Source of the DNA: Aequoribacter fuscus
Lineage (GTDB): Bacteria; Pseudomonadota; Gammaproteobacteria; Pseudomonadales; Halieaceae
NCBI RefSeq assembly: GCF_009910365.1
Contig: NZ_CP036423.1
Location: forward strand, 2,046,001 to 2,110,000
Direction: 5' to 3'
Length of the DNA: 64,000 nt
The first letter of the stretch is position 1; every line of letters starts with the position of its first letter. The position numbers and the translations under genes were made by a program. Shown here piece by piece: positions 18,393 through 27,245 of the stretch. The notes below the pieces were generated by a model. It worked only from the letters and a program-made list of their open reading frames with translations, was not told the DNA's origin and made no database searches.

Positions 18393-19751
18393 ATGCAAAA
18401 CCCATCCTTTCACCGAGCCGTTTTGGACGCATCCCGATCGGTGACTTTGGTCATCGGTATCGATGGCTCGGTGATGTTTGCCAGCCGTGGCGTACAAGAT
18501 ATGCTCGGCTATCCCTCAACTTGGGCCGAGGGTCGAAACATTCTCGACTACATCCACCCCGAAGATGTCTCTCGTGTTGTTGAATCCCTCGCGCTCGCCG
18601 ACGACAACCGCGAGATTCGATACATTCCCATGACCTTACGGATCCGCGACAATGAGGAAAACTGGGTAGAGATCGATATCGTCAGCAGCAACCGATTGAG
18701 CGACCCGGAAATCTCTGGGATCATTGTGAACATTCAGACCGCGGAATGCCGGCCGGCCTACAGCGATCCTATTACTGCGATGGCGAAAAACGAGTCGCAC
18801 GCGAGGGTGATGCAACTCATCGCTCAGGGCGTTGGTCGCGGGGGGCACGTAAGACGTCCGTCATTCTTTGTTCCAACAGACGCAGCCGCCGACGCAGAGC
18901 TGATTTGCTCGATGCCAGATCACCCCATCTCAGAACACTTTAAACCCGAAATTTTCAAGCTATTTGTGGCTGAACCTATCGATAAAGCAGATGTATCTGA
19001 GGCTGGCGAACTTCTCTCGGTTAACCGTTCAGAGTTACCCGTGAGCACCTTAAAACTCATGGACCGCTGGGATATTGCGGGCATTCGCTTTGGTGCCATA
19101 GCGCCAAACGACACGCCACACGAGGTCACACATTATCTCGTATCGCTTGACTATGCTCTACCAGAAACACTGTGGATGGATGGCATCTGGAGCCCCACAG
19201 GGGTACAGCAATGGCAGGAGCTCATGCAATATGCAGGCATTGCCTTGTCGCACGAGCGCAACCGCATAAAACTGCAGCGCGCGGCCTCGCGCGACACCTT
19301 AACAGACCTTTTTAATCGCTCTGAATTTGTTAAAGAACTCACCCGACAAAATTTAGGCGCCAAAGGCAGTGGTATTTTATTTATCGACCTTGATGACTTC
19401 AAAGCCATCAACGACCAGTACGGGCACAACGTCGGCGATATCGCACTTGTGACTATCGCTCAAAATATTCAAGAGGCACTGCCAGAGCACGGGGTTGCCT
19501 GCCGTATGGGCGGAGACGAATTTGTGATCGTTACACCAAGCAGCATTGACGCCAAGGCTCTAGCTCAATCGCTGATCGCCTCCTGTGCCCAGCCTTTCAC
19601 AACCGACCCCGAGCCCTTGACTGTCTCCGCATCGATCGGCGTAGCGCAGATCCGAGAAAATGAAACCCTCGAGCAGGCCATTCAACGCGCCGATATTGCC
19701 TTACTGCAAGCAAAGCAAGAAGGCAAACATCGACTGGTAAGCTGCGACTGA
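18393..19751 (+). CDS. PAS-GGDEF diguanylate cyclase
   Basis: A 452-residue signalling protein without a predicted membrane segment. Residues 5-115 form a PAS fold (SVMFASRGVQDMLGYPS, IHPEDVSRV). A middle region of about 170 residues is unassigned and may be GAF-like. The GGDEF domain fills residues 290-452 with DLFNRSEF, LFIDLDDFKAINDQYGH and an intact MGGDEF at 372-377. It should make c-di-GMP from two GTP. No RxxD inhibitory site is seen five residues before GGDEF. It starts four bases after the DUF885 gene. Confidence 0.9.
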   Translation: MQNPSFHRAVLDASRSVTLVIGIDGSVMFASRGVQDMLGYPSTWAEGRNILDYIHPEDVSRVVESLALADDNREIRYIPMTLRIRDNEENWVEIDIVSSNRLSDPEISGIIVNIQTAECRPAYSDPITAMAKNESHARVMQLIAQGVGRGGHVRRPSFFVPTDAAADAELICSMPDHPISEHFKPEIFKLFVAEPIDKADVSEAGELLSVNRSELPVSTLKLMDRWDIAGIRFGAIAPNDTPHEVTHYLVSLDYALPETLWMDGIWSPTGVQQWQELMQYAGIALSHERNRIKLQRAASRDTLTDLFNRSEFVKELTRQNLGAKGSGILFIDLDDFKAINDQYGHNVGDIALVTIAQNIQEALPEHGVACRMGGDEFVIVTPSSIDAKALAQSLIASCAQPFTTDPEPLTVSASIGVAQIRENETLEQAIQRADIALLQAKQEGKHRLVSCD

Positions 19752-19756
19752 CGATT

Positions 19757-20578
19757 ATGGATTTAGTAGTATTTGATTTAGACGGCACACTATTGAACGC
19801 CCAGTCCCAGATCTCGGACTACACTAACCGCGTGCTAACCAAAATGGCCGAGGCGGGTATCGCCTACACAGTAGCGACCGGCCGAACCTTACATGGCGCC
19901 CATGCAGTCGTTAGCGGTAGTGGCTTTCACCTCCCCCACATTATCAAAAATGGGGTGTTGATCTGGAATCCAGCATCGGGCGATTACAGCCGCCAATGCT
20001 TACTGACTCAAGAGGAAATTTCTAAGGTACTGCTGGCCTTTACCGACGCAGGTGTCAGCCCATTTATACACACCTTTGAACCCAACGAGCACCACGGCGT
20101 CTATCATGCCCCCGTAATGAAAGATTACGAACACAAGCTAGCCGCTTTTATTGAGCGCGAACGCGGAAGCGCACTGAAGCCCTTAAGCGCGATGCCGCCG
20201 AGGGCGTCTATCGCCAACTTCAGTGGACTAGGCAGTCAAGAAGCCATAGACGCTATCGTGGCTCAGATTGCTCAAGAGGAACACCTTATCGCCTACGGAG
20301 GCCCCGCATTTGAGGGGCAAAACCTGTACTGGCTGGATGTGCATCACTGCGACGGCAACAAAGGCGCGGCCGTCCTTGAACTTAAACGTGACATGGGTGC
20401 GGAGCGCATTATCTGTTTCGGGGATAGCGACAATGATTTAACGATGTTCGAGATTGCCGATGAATGCTATGCGCCAGATAATGCCAAGCCCGAAGTTAAA
20501 GCTGTAGCAACAGAAGTCATTGGTCATCACGACGATGATGGCATCGCGCGTTTTTTAGAGGCTAGATTTGATCTCTAA
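19757..20578 (+). CDS. Cof-type HAD-superfamily phosphatase
   Basis: A 273-residue HAD hydrolase of the Cof/YidA type. Motif I is FDLDGTLL, with the nucleophile Asp and acid-base Asp. Motif II is VATGRT. The lysine of motif III is in CDGNKGAAV. Motif IV is CFGDSDNDLTMF. The cap between motifs II and III is the C2 kind. Such enzymes dephosphorylate sugar phosphates, PLP or FMN with low specificity. It starts five bases after the cyclase stop. Confidence 0.9.
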   Translation: MDLVVFDLDGTLLNAQSQISDYTNRVLTKMAEAGIAYTVATGRTLHGAHAVVSGSGFHLPHIIKNGVLIWNPASGDYSRQCLLTQEEISKVLLAFTDAGVSPFIHTFEPNEHHGVYHAPVMKDYEHKLAAFIERERGSALKPLSAMPPRASIANFSGLGSQEAIDAIVAQIAQEEHLIAYGGPAFEGQNLYWLDVHHCDGNKGAAVLELKRDMGAERIICFGDSDNDLTMFEIADECYAPDNAKPEVKAVATEVIGHHDDDGIARFLEARFDL

Positions 20579-20587
20579 TTGCGGTAT

Positions 20588-21208
20588 TTACCCACGCCGA
20601 ATCACAAATTCCAAACGCCCGTCCTTCATTAAGACGCTTTTATCAATTTGGAAATCGGGCAATCCGCGGGACAATGCACCCCGCAAGTGCCGATAAGGGA
20701 GCTCAGCGGAGGCAGACTCAGCTTCTAACTGATTGGGCCCAGCGATACCCCAACGCTTCGCCACCAAACCGCGAGTAGCGTTATGACACACAAATCCGTG
20801 CGCCACACCGTCGTAAGTCAGCATTGCATCCAACCAATCGTTCAACCAATTCAAATTGGAATCACTCAAATACAAGGCGAAGTCCCATATAAGCACCAAA
20901 TCGTATGCTTGGCCAATGCAGGGCTCAAAGCTGTCTTCTAGGACTGCTGCTCTTTGTTCGGAGGCCTCGTCGTCGCTCAGCAGAGCATTTATTTTCGACG
21001 CTTGACTGATCAAATCGAGAACGGTTAGACGCCCCCAAAAAGTCCTGTGCAAGTGGGCAATCGTAGACGCATGCGCCGCTCCGAAATCAAGGATCTTCCG
21101 AGGCCTCGTTGACTCGCAATCAGGCAGTACGCCCGCGATCAAGGTACTTTTAAAAAATTCCCTATTCACAGCGCTCTGCCGCATCGCTGCGGCATGATTA
21201 AGGCTCAC
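20588..21208 (-). CDS. Class I SAM-dependent methyltransferase-like protein
   Basis: A 206-residue protein with a Rossmann-like motif I ILDFGAAHASTIAHL near residue 39 and an acidic strand-2 end LTVLDL, arranged like a SAM-binding methyltransferase. The post-motif YDLVLIWDFALYL fits motif II. The usual third-motif signature is weak, so substrate and even activity are uncertain. The start is GTG with AAGG nine bases upstream, seven bases after the bactofilin stop, so the two genes probably share a transcript. It converges with the HAD gene. Confidence 0.65.
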   Translation of the reverse strand: MSLNHAAAMRQSAVNREFFKSTLIAGVLPDCESTRPRKILDFGAAHASTIAHLHRTFWGRLTVLDLISQASKINALLSDDEASEQRAAVLEDSFEPCIGQAYDLVLIWDFALYLSDSNLNWLNDWLDAMLTYDGVAHGFVCHNATRGLVAKRWGIAGPNQLEAESASAELPYRHLRGALSRGLPDFQIDKSVLMKDGRLEFVIRRG

Positions 21209-21215
21209 TTAGACC

Positions 21216-21713
21216 TTACTCTCCAGCGCTGTCGCCGCTCGCTGCGACTTTGGTGTTGCTTACGACACCGAAGCTTTTGGTGGGTGCGGCTTCGTTCATA
21301 TCGATGCTGCCCTTAAATTTGCTACCATCCTCTAGGATGACACGCGGCGCTTGGATGTTTCCTCGCATGGAGCCGTTCGCAGTGATCAGTACACGCTCAC
21401 TCGCTTCGACATCTCCATGTAATTCGCCATCCACTTTCACCGCTTTAGCCATCACATCGGCGTGTACACGGCCAGAGGGGCCAACAAACAGCTCATTGCT
21501 TTTGAGTACAACAGTCCCTTCGATTTGTCCTTCAACTGTCAAATCTTCTTCACTGTGTACTTCACCTTTGATTTTAACCGTTGCCCCAATCACGGCGCTT
21601 CCTCCTTTGGATGATGGAATCGATGCGACCTCTGCCACCTTTGACACTGGCTGTACCGGCTCCTCAACTGCAGGGGCTGGTGTATTCTTCTGTGATCGCT
21701 TGTCAAAAAACAT
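21216..21713 (-). CDS. Bactofilin
   Basis: A 165-residue polymer-forming cytoskeletal protein. The central bactofilin (DUF583) domain, about residues 38-135, shows the right-handed beta-helix repeat pattern: VIGATVKIKGEVHSEEDLTV, EGQIEGTV, VHADVMAKAVKVDGEL, GDVEASERVLI and GNIQAPRVILEDGSKFKGSI. The N and C termini are low-complexity, as in other bactofilins. Bactofilins self-assemble without nucleotide and often work with M23 peptidases in cell shape; the nearest such peptidase here is distant (57318). Confidence 0.92.
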   Translation of the reverse strand: MFFDKRSQKNTPAPAVEEPVQPVSKVAEVASIPSSKGGSAVIGATVKIKGEVHSEEDLTVEGQIEGTVVLKSNELFVGPSGRVHADVMAKAVKVDGELHGDVEASERVLITANGSMRGNIQAPRVILEDGSKFKGSIDMNEAAPTKSFGVVSNTKVAASGDSAGE

Positions 21714-21782
21714 GGTGTCTGCTCACTTCAATCGAACTCACATATTAGCACGAACATTCCATATTCCTAGCCCCAAGGGATT

Positions 21783-23876
21783 TCACGGTCGATAAGATCG
21801 CACATTTCCTGCTGCTGCGCGTTCCTGAGCGTCAAATAGCGGTGCATGCAGACGTTCGGCGGCAAAATCCTCTGCTTGATCTGCGTAGTGAGCCGAATCC
21901 TCGAGCATAGTGGCTGAGCCGTAATGATGCACACCCTGCACCGAGAGCTTTTGCTCGGCGTTCCAAGCGACCAAATAGTAAAGCCCATCGCCCGCGATAT
22001 TCGTCAAGTATCCATTTTCCTCATACCCTGTGCCGTAGATTGCGCGCAGCGTATCGGGACCTCCTCCGATCGGCACATTTACCGGGCCACGGGTGTGTCT
22101 ATTGATCTCCCCCCACAAGGGGTCAATTCGCCCAGACACCTCCAGCAATTCATCAGCGCAGGCCTGCAACACGCCTCCCGCCTCAGGCGGCGCCACAGCA
22201 TCTTGCTCTGCGCGCCATTCGGCGCGAATGACACACACACCTAAAGCCGCTTCTCGGCTTTGAATGTCCGCCACCAAGTCCCACTGAGCCAACAGAGCTT
22301 GTGCCTGCAAATGATGAGGTAAAGCGTCGGTGAGTTCGGCGGCAATTGCGGCGCGAATGTAGTGACCAGCGCGGCTCGAAACAGCGTAGGCTTTGTCGTG
22401 CTTTATGGTCCAAAAATCCTCTGCCGAAATGGGTCTTAAAGCCGCGAAGAGTTCTAAGGCTCGATCAGCACGATTGGTCATTCGCGCTTGATACCCATCG
22501 GTCGGACTAAATGCCGATGGGTCTGGGTTATCGTCCGCAACAGCAACCTGAAAGGGTGTTTGATTCGTGCTTGCCAAGTAGCCGTATTTGGGACGCACCA
22601 CTTGAGGCAACTGCTGAAAAGGCAAATAACTATCCCAGATAAGATCGGACCGATCACCGGGCAAATACTGGCTCCAGTCATACCCGGGTTTGCGGCGCGG
22701 GGTCAGGCTATTGTGAACGAAGGCGATCGTCCCCTCTTTATCAGCGAAGACGAAATTAAACGACGCAAACCGATGTTGTGCCATCGCTGCATACCACTCA
22801 TCGAAGGTTCGTGCTCGATTCAGGGCGTACCACTGATCCACCTGACGGATCTCATTCTGGCCACCAAACCGGAACGCGTAGGTACCATGATCCGTTTTCA
22901 TGACAGGTCCATGCTTGGAACGATATATCTCGCGCTTCACCGTCCAGTAAAGAGGCCCCCACAGTTTTACGCGCAGGCTAGCTTCGCTGACCTCTAGGTC
23001 TAACCACTGGCCATCTAAGCGATACTGGTCTTCGTTGTCAGGATTGATTTCGAGGACAAAAATATCGACCAAGTCAGGCTTATTAACCGTCACGCCCCAG
23101 GCGATATCGTGGTTAAACCCGAGGCTGATCAGCGGACTTCCAGGAAAAGTGCCACCCATAATATCGAGCCCTTCATCACTGCTGATATGCGCCTCGTACC
23201 ACGCCACTGGACCATCGGTAGGCTGGTGCGAATTAATCATCAGACGAGTCGCTCCATCGTCTGTTGCCGCTGGTGACACCGCGATAGCATTAGACCCGAT
23301 AGGGGTATCGCTCAACCCCAGATCAGCGACTAAACGAGAGACCTCTCGCGCGCGCTCGGGGCCCATCACCTCTTTCACCGATCCATCAAATCCGTAAAAC
23401 AATAAATGCCGAACCACAAACCCAGTGATAATGTCGGTGGTTGTCACCGGCAAAATATCCCGCGTCACTCGATGAGGATGTTTCGCCGCAAAGTGGTTTA
23501 ATCCATCGGTATAGGCCTGCACTAGTGCGCGCGCCTCTGGACTAATCTGGTTTTCGTAACCCGCGTTCACCCAATCCCGAACCCCGAGCCATTGGATCAT
23601 ATAGTCAGCTGGCGCTGCGTCTTTACCGTTATAACGGGCAGACTCGCCGCGATAAAACGGTAGCGTTTCTTCAATCAGCTCCCAACCGTCTTCAGCTTGA
23701 GCATAGGCAAATCCAAAAGCGGTGTCCGCATCAGTTTTCCCGTGAATATGAGGGATACCCCAGCGATCACGTTCAATTTGAACATCATACTTCGTCGCAT
23801 CCACCGAAATATCGGGCACACGGCCAGCGCACGCAGTTAAGCCAGCAACAAAGCAGAGTAAAATAAGTGTACGCAT
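21783..23876 (-). CDS. Penicillin-acylase-family Ntn-hydrolase lipoprotein
   Basis: A 697-residue precursor of the penicillin G acylase/acyl-homoserine-lactone acylase family. The signal peptide ends in the lipobox LTAC with Cys16. The alpha chain starts at RDRWGIPHIHGKTDADTAF. The autoproteolysis site is G194-S195 in PIGSNAIAV, Ser195 becoming the N-terminal nucleophile of the beta chain. PGSPLISLGFNHDIAWGVT and NFVFADKEGTIAFVH are family stretches. The mature enzyme cleaves amide bonds of acylated substrates; possible targets include beta-lactams, AHL signals or acyl-peptides. It is divergent in strand from neither neighbour; oxyR follows upstream on the same strand. Confidence 0.9.
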   Translation of the reverse strand: MRTLILLCFVAGLTACAGRVPDISVDATKYDVQIERDRWGIPHIHGKTDADTAFGFAYAQAEDGWELIEETLPFYRGESARYNGKDAAPADYMIQWLGVRDWVNAGYENQISPEARALVQAYTDGLNHFAAKHPHRVTRDILPVTTTDIITGFVVRHLLFYGFDGSVKEVMGPERAREVSRLVADLGLSDTPIGSNAIAVSPAATDDGATRLMINSHQPTDGPVAWYEAHISSDEGLDIMGGTFPGSPLISLGFNHDIAWGVTVNKPDLVDIFVLEINPDNEDQYRLDGQWLDLEVSEASLRVKLWGPLYWTVKREIYRSKHGPVMKTDHGTYAFRFGGQNEIRQVDQWYALNRARTFDEWYAAMAQHRFASFNFVFADKEGTIAFVHNSLTPRRKPGYDWSQYLPGDRSDLIWDSYLPFQQLPQVVRPKYGYLASTNQTPFQVAVADDNPDPSAFSPTDGYQARMTNRADRALELFAALRPISAEDFWTIKHDKAYAVSSRAGHYIRAAIAAELTDALPHHLQAQALLAQWDLVADIQSREAALGVCVIRAEWRAEQDAVAPPEAGGVLQACADELLEVSGRIDPLWGEINRHTRGPVNVPIGGGPDTLRAIYGTGYEENGYLTNIAGDGLYYLVAWNAEQKLSVQGVHHYGSATMLEDSAHYADQAEDFAAERLHAPLFDAQERAAAGNVRSYRP

Positions 23877-23904
23877 TATTATTCCTTGTATTGAAGCTCA
23901 GCGA

Positions 23905-24798
23905 TCAACGATTTCCCAGAGCTTGAGTAAACACGTCTTGAAGCGCTTGTATGCTATCCAACTTTGGATAGGTCGCGCGCATGATAAATGCAATTTTTCG
24001 ATGCGGTCCTGGCTCATCGAGGCGAGCATACTGAAGTCTCTTGTCGTTGCACACGAGTTGATCCAGTGCCATTTCAGGCACCAGCGTAGAACCCAGTCCA
24101 GCGACCACCAATTGAATGAGCGTGTTCAGACTGGTTGCACTCATCGAATGTGCCACCGCATTGGAGAACTTACAAGCCGCCAGAGCGTGATCTTTTAAAC
24201 AATGGCCTTCAGATAACAACATTAAATTCTCTCGTGACAGCTCTTCGGAGGTAATACGTTCCCGAACCTCCTGGTCGCCATCACTTGGCGCAACCCAATA
24301 AAAGTCTTCGTCCCAAAACGGAAAACTCAGCAAATTATCGCAGTCATAGGGTAGCGCCAAGACCGCCGTATCGAGCTCTCCATCACGCACTCGCTCGACC
24401 AACTCCTTCGACTGTGCCTCGACGATTTTTAGCTTCGCCGCAGGGTACCTTGCTGCTACTGCGGGCAACACAATCGGCAGTAGATAAGGCGCAATTGTCG
24501 GTATCATTCCAATCGTTAAGGGCGTGCTCAGCGGAGCCTTGTCGGTTTGCCTAAGACGCAATATGTCGTCAATTTGGACGCTCACGGATCGGGCTTTTTC
24601 CAAGAAAATACGCCCCATCGGAGTAACGAGCACTTTTTTATTATCACGTTCAAAGACCTGAAACCCGAGCTGCACCTCTAGCTCGTTCAAGGCGGTACTC
24701 AAGGCCGACTGGGATACCGCACAGTTGTCGGCGGCCTTCCTAAAATGCAGGGTCTTTTCGACTGCGAGTGCATAGCGAATTTGTTTTATTGAAATCAT
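23905..24798 (-). CDS. oxyR: OxyR, peroxide-sensing LysR regulator
   Basis: A 297-residue LysR-type regulator with N-terminal HTH (FRKAADNCAVSQSALSTALNELE). The peroxide-reactive cysteine is C200 in LSEGHCLKDHALAAC and the disulfide partner is C209, matching C199/C208 of E. coli OxyR. Oxidised OxyR activates antioxidant genes. It is divergently transcribed from ahpC with a 201-bp intergenic region, which fits direct control of ahpCF. Confidence 0.94.
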   Translation of the reverse strand: MISIKQIRYALAVEKTLHFRKAADNCAVSQSALSTALNELEVQLGFQVFERDNKKVLVTPMGRIFLEKARSVSVQIDDILRLRQTDKAPLSTPLTIGMIPTIAPYLLPIVLPAVAARYPAAKLKIVEAQSKELVERVRDGELDTAVLALPYDCDNLLSFPFWDEDFYWVAPSDGDQEVRERITSEELSRENLMLLSEGHCLKDHALAACKFSNAVAHSMSATSLNTLIQLVVAGLGSTLVPEMALDQLVCNDKRLQYARLDEPGPHRKIAFIMRATYPKLDSIQALQDVFTQALGNR

Positions 24799-24933
24799 AA
24801 CAACCGAGCCGTTGATGAGTGCTATTAGAGCAACTTTGTTTTGTCTTCAAGTCTAATCAATTTCGTCAAAAAATCCATCATCACCGCGCTCAAACAATTT
24901 AAAAAAACGATCAAAACAATCAATATATTCAAA

Positions 24934-24962
24934 TTTAACAATCAAAAAGGCGCGGCTATAGT
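24934..24962 (+). promoter_or_regulatory. Probable ahpC promoter
   Basis: TTTAAC (24934-24939) and TATAGT (24957-24962) are spaced by 17 bases and lie 38 bases before the ahpC start. The AT-rich DNA upstream, between oxyR and ahpC, is where OxyR would be expected to bind; no clear four-part ATAG/CTAT OxyR site was found by eye. Confidence 0.55.
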
Positions 24963-24999
24963 GCACGGGTCTTCAACAAACCACAGCAAGGAGAGACAA

Positions 25000-25563
25000 A
25001 TGACCTCAATTAATTCAAGCATCAAACCCTTTAACGCCATGGCTTTCAAGAACGGCGAATTCATTACGATCAACGAGCAAGATGTTCTGGGCAAATGGGC
25101 GGTATTTTTCTTCTATCCCGCAGATTTCACCTTCGTTTGCCCAACGGAACTGGGTGATCTTGCGGATCATTACAGCGAGCTGCAAGCCCGAGGCGTCGAG
25201 GTGTACTCGGTCTCAACCGATACCCACTTCACGCACAAAGCGTGGCACGAATCATCGGACACTATTGGCAAGATTCAGTATCCGATGATCGGCGACCCGA
25301 GCGGCGCAATAACGCGTCAATTTGGCGTCATGCGAGAAGACCAAGGCCTAGCGGACCGCGCGACATTTATTGTTGATCCAGATGGCATTGTGCAAGTCAT
25401 CGAAGTTACCGCCGAGGGCATTGGCCGCAATGCGGAGGAATTGGTGCGCAAAATTAAAGCTGCCCAATATGTCCGCAACAATCCAGGTGAGGTATGCCCC
25501 GCCAAATGGCAAGAAGGCGAGCAAACCTTGGCCCCCTCGTTTGACTTAGTCGGCAAAATTTAA
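25000..25563 (+). CDS. ahpC: AhpC, 2-Cys peroxiredoxin
   Basis: A 187-residue typical 2-Cys peroxiredoxin, the same length as E. coli AhpC. It reduces H2O2, organic peroxides and peroxynitrite. The peroxidatic cysteine is C47 in [14 protein letters not shown]; the resolving cysteine is C166 in GEVCPAKW. The frame continues 53 codons upstream to 24841 but that part is AT-rich leader; the ATG at 25000 has AAGGAGAG just before it. AhpF, its reductase, follows after 48 bp. Confidence 0.96.
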   Translation: MTSINSSIKPFNAMAFKNGEFITINEQDVLGKWAVFFFYPADFTFVCPTELGDLADHYSELQARGVEVYSVSTDTHFTHKAWHESSDTIGKIQYPMIGDPSGAITRQFGVMREDQGLADRATFIVDPDGIVQVIEVTAEGIGRNAEELVRKIKAAQYVRNNPGEVCPAKWQEGEQTLAPSFDLVGKI

Positions 25564-25569
25564 ATCCAA

Positions 25570-25589
25570 GGCGGGGCAACCCGCCTTTT
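25570..25589 (+). terminator. Hairpin with short T-run between ahpC and ahpF
   Basis: GGCGGG (25570-25575) pairs with CCCGCC (25580-25585) around a GCAA tetraloop, then TTTT. The U-tract is short, so partial termination or mRNA stabilisation is more likely than full termination. This would let AhpC be made in excess over AhpF. Confidence 0.55.
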
Positions 25590-25611
25590 CGAGACGATTA
25601 GGAGAGTTAAA

Positions 25612-27198
25612 ATGTTAAACCAAGAGCTACTCAATAATGTTAAGACCTACACCGACACCATCTCACGCGCGGTAACCTTGGTTGTTGCCGCGGGAAATCA
25701 CTCAAAGCGCGCTGAGCTGGTGTCATTTTTACGGCAAATTTCGGACTTGTCGGACAAGATCCAATTTGAAGAGCGCGAGACTACAGCCTTGCGAAGCCCT
25801 CTGTCTTTCCGCTTAGAAATCGATGGCGATGATAGCGGCGTACAGTTTTCAGGCATACCAAGTGGCCATGAATTCAACTCGTTCATTTTAGCCTTACTGT
25901 ATGCGGGTGGACGGGAACTCAAGCTTGATCCTGCGGTGCAGAGCCTTATCAAGGCGGTAAAAACGCCAATCCACTTTGAAGTTTTTGTCAGCCTGAGCTG
26001 CCATAACTGCCCTGATATTGTTCAAGCCTTGCATCAATTTGCTTTGCTCAACCCGAATATTAGCGCAGAGATGATCGATGGCGGGTTGTTTCCCCAGCTT
26101 GTTGAAGAACGCGAGCTGCAGGGTGTACCTGCTGTTTTTGCTAACGGCGCACCCTTTGCCAATGGTAAAACCGAGATTAGTCAGCTGCTGGATAAATTGC
26201 AGCACATTGCGCCTGAGGCTAAAGTGGCGAAACACGACTCAGCCACTGCCCTGCAAGATGTGGTTGTTATAGGCGGAGGCCCCGCGGGCGCAAGTGCGGC
26301 GATTTATAGTGCACGAAAAGGCCTGTCGGTGACCTTGCTGGCCGAGCGCTTAGGTGGCCAAGTTAAAGACACCCAAGGGATCGAAAACCTGATTTCGGTA
26401 AGCCATACGACCGGCGCAAAACTGAGCGGCAATTTGGTTGAGCACATGAATAGATACCCTGTTTCGATCCGGGAGAACATTAGAGTCGAGAGCATCAGCG
26501 GCGACCAGGTTCGGACTATCACTCTGAACACAGGCGAGCAGATACAGACGCGCAGCATCATCGTCGCAACCGGTGCTCAGTGGCGAAAACTTGGAATTCC
26601 CGGAGAAGAGGAGAACATCGGTGCCGGAGTGGCCTACTGCCCACATTGCGACGGCCCATTTTTTGCGGGCAAGGATGTTGTGGTCGTCGGCGGTGGCAAC
26701 TCTGGTATAGAGGCAGCTCTGGATCTGGCGGGCATTGTTAAGAGCGTCACAGTCGTGGAATTCATGCCGACGCTAAAAGCCGATAAAGTACTGGTCGATC
26801 AAGCGAAACAACGCACTAACATCTCGATTATAGCAAATGCGGCTTGTCAGGAAATTATCGCCGACGGCGGCAAAGTGGTGGCGCTAGAATATCTTGACCG
26901 CGTCAGCAATGCGCGCAAGCGCTTAAACACCGATGGTGTGTTTGTGCAAATTGGCTTAAGCCCTAACAGCCAGTTCCTGAGCGATATGGTCGAATGCACA
27001 GCGCACGGCGAAATCATAGTCGACAACAAATGCCGCACGACCCAAGCCAACGTATTTGCTGCCGGCGATGTTACCACCGTGCCCTACAAGCAAATCGTGA
27101 TTGCCATGGGTGAAGGCGCTAAAGCAGCCTTATCGGCTTTTGAGTACTTGCTCGCTCATCCCGCGCACCGGACCGAGAGCGAAATGCAAGCGGCTTAG
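25612..27198 (+). CDS. ahpF: AhpF, alkyl hydroperoxide reductase flavoprotein subunit
   Basis: A 528-residue NADH-dependent flavoprotein that reduces AhpC. The N-terminal double-thioredoxin domain carries CHNC at about residues 130-133. The FAD-binding motif [20 protein letters not shown] follows near residue 220, the thioredoxin-reductase CPHC pair is at about 343-346, the NADH motif [16 protein letters not shown] comes next and the C-terminal FAD contact is [15 protein letters not shown]. The start has AGGAGAG upstream. Confidence 0.96.
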   Translation: MLNQELLNNVKTYTDTISRAVTLVVAAGNHSKRAELVSFLRQISDLSDKIQFEERETTALRSPLSFRLEIDGDDSGVQFSGIPSGHEFNSFILALLYAGGRELKLDPAVQSLIKAVKTPIHFEVFVSLSCHNCPDIVQALHQFALLNPNISAEMIDGGLFPQLVEERELQGVPAVFANGAPFANGKTEISQLLDKLQHIAPEAKVAKHDSATALQDVVVIGGGPAGASAAIYSARKGLSVTLLAERLGGQVKDTQGIENLISVSHTTGAKLSGNLVEHMNRYPVSIRENIRVESISGDQVRTITLNTGEQIQTRSIIVATGAQWRKLGIPGEEENIGAGVAYCPHCDGPFFAGKDVVVVGGGNSGIEAALDLAGIVKSVTVVEFMPTLKADKVLVDQAKQRTNISIIANAACQEIIADGGKVVALEYLDRVSNARKRLNTDGVFVQIGLSPNSQFLSDMVECTAHGEIIVDNKCRTTQANVFAAGDVTTVPYKQIVIAMGEGAKAALSAFEYLLAHPAHRTESEMQAA

Positions 27199-27245
27199 CA
27201 AGATCTCGTCAAGTTGGGACTATTTCATGACGTTAAGGTCACAGA

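Noticed and set aside
24799-24999. Perfect OxyR operator
   Set aside because: The region is AT-rich and suitably placed, but no four-part ATAG/CTAT arrangement could be read with confidence.
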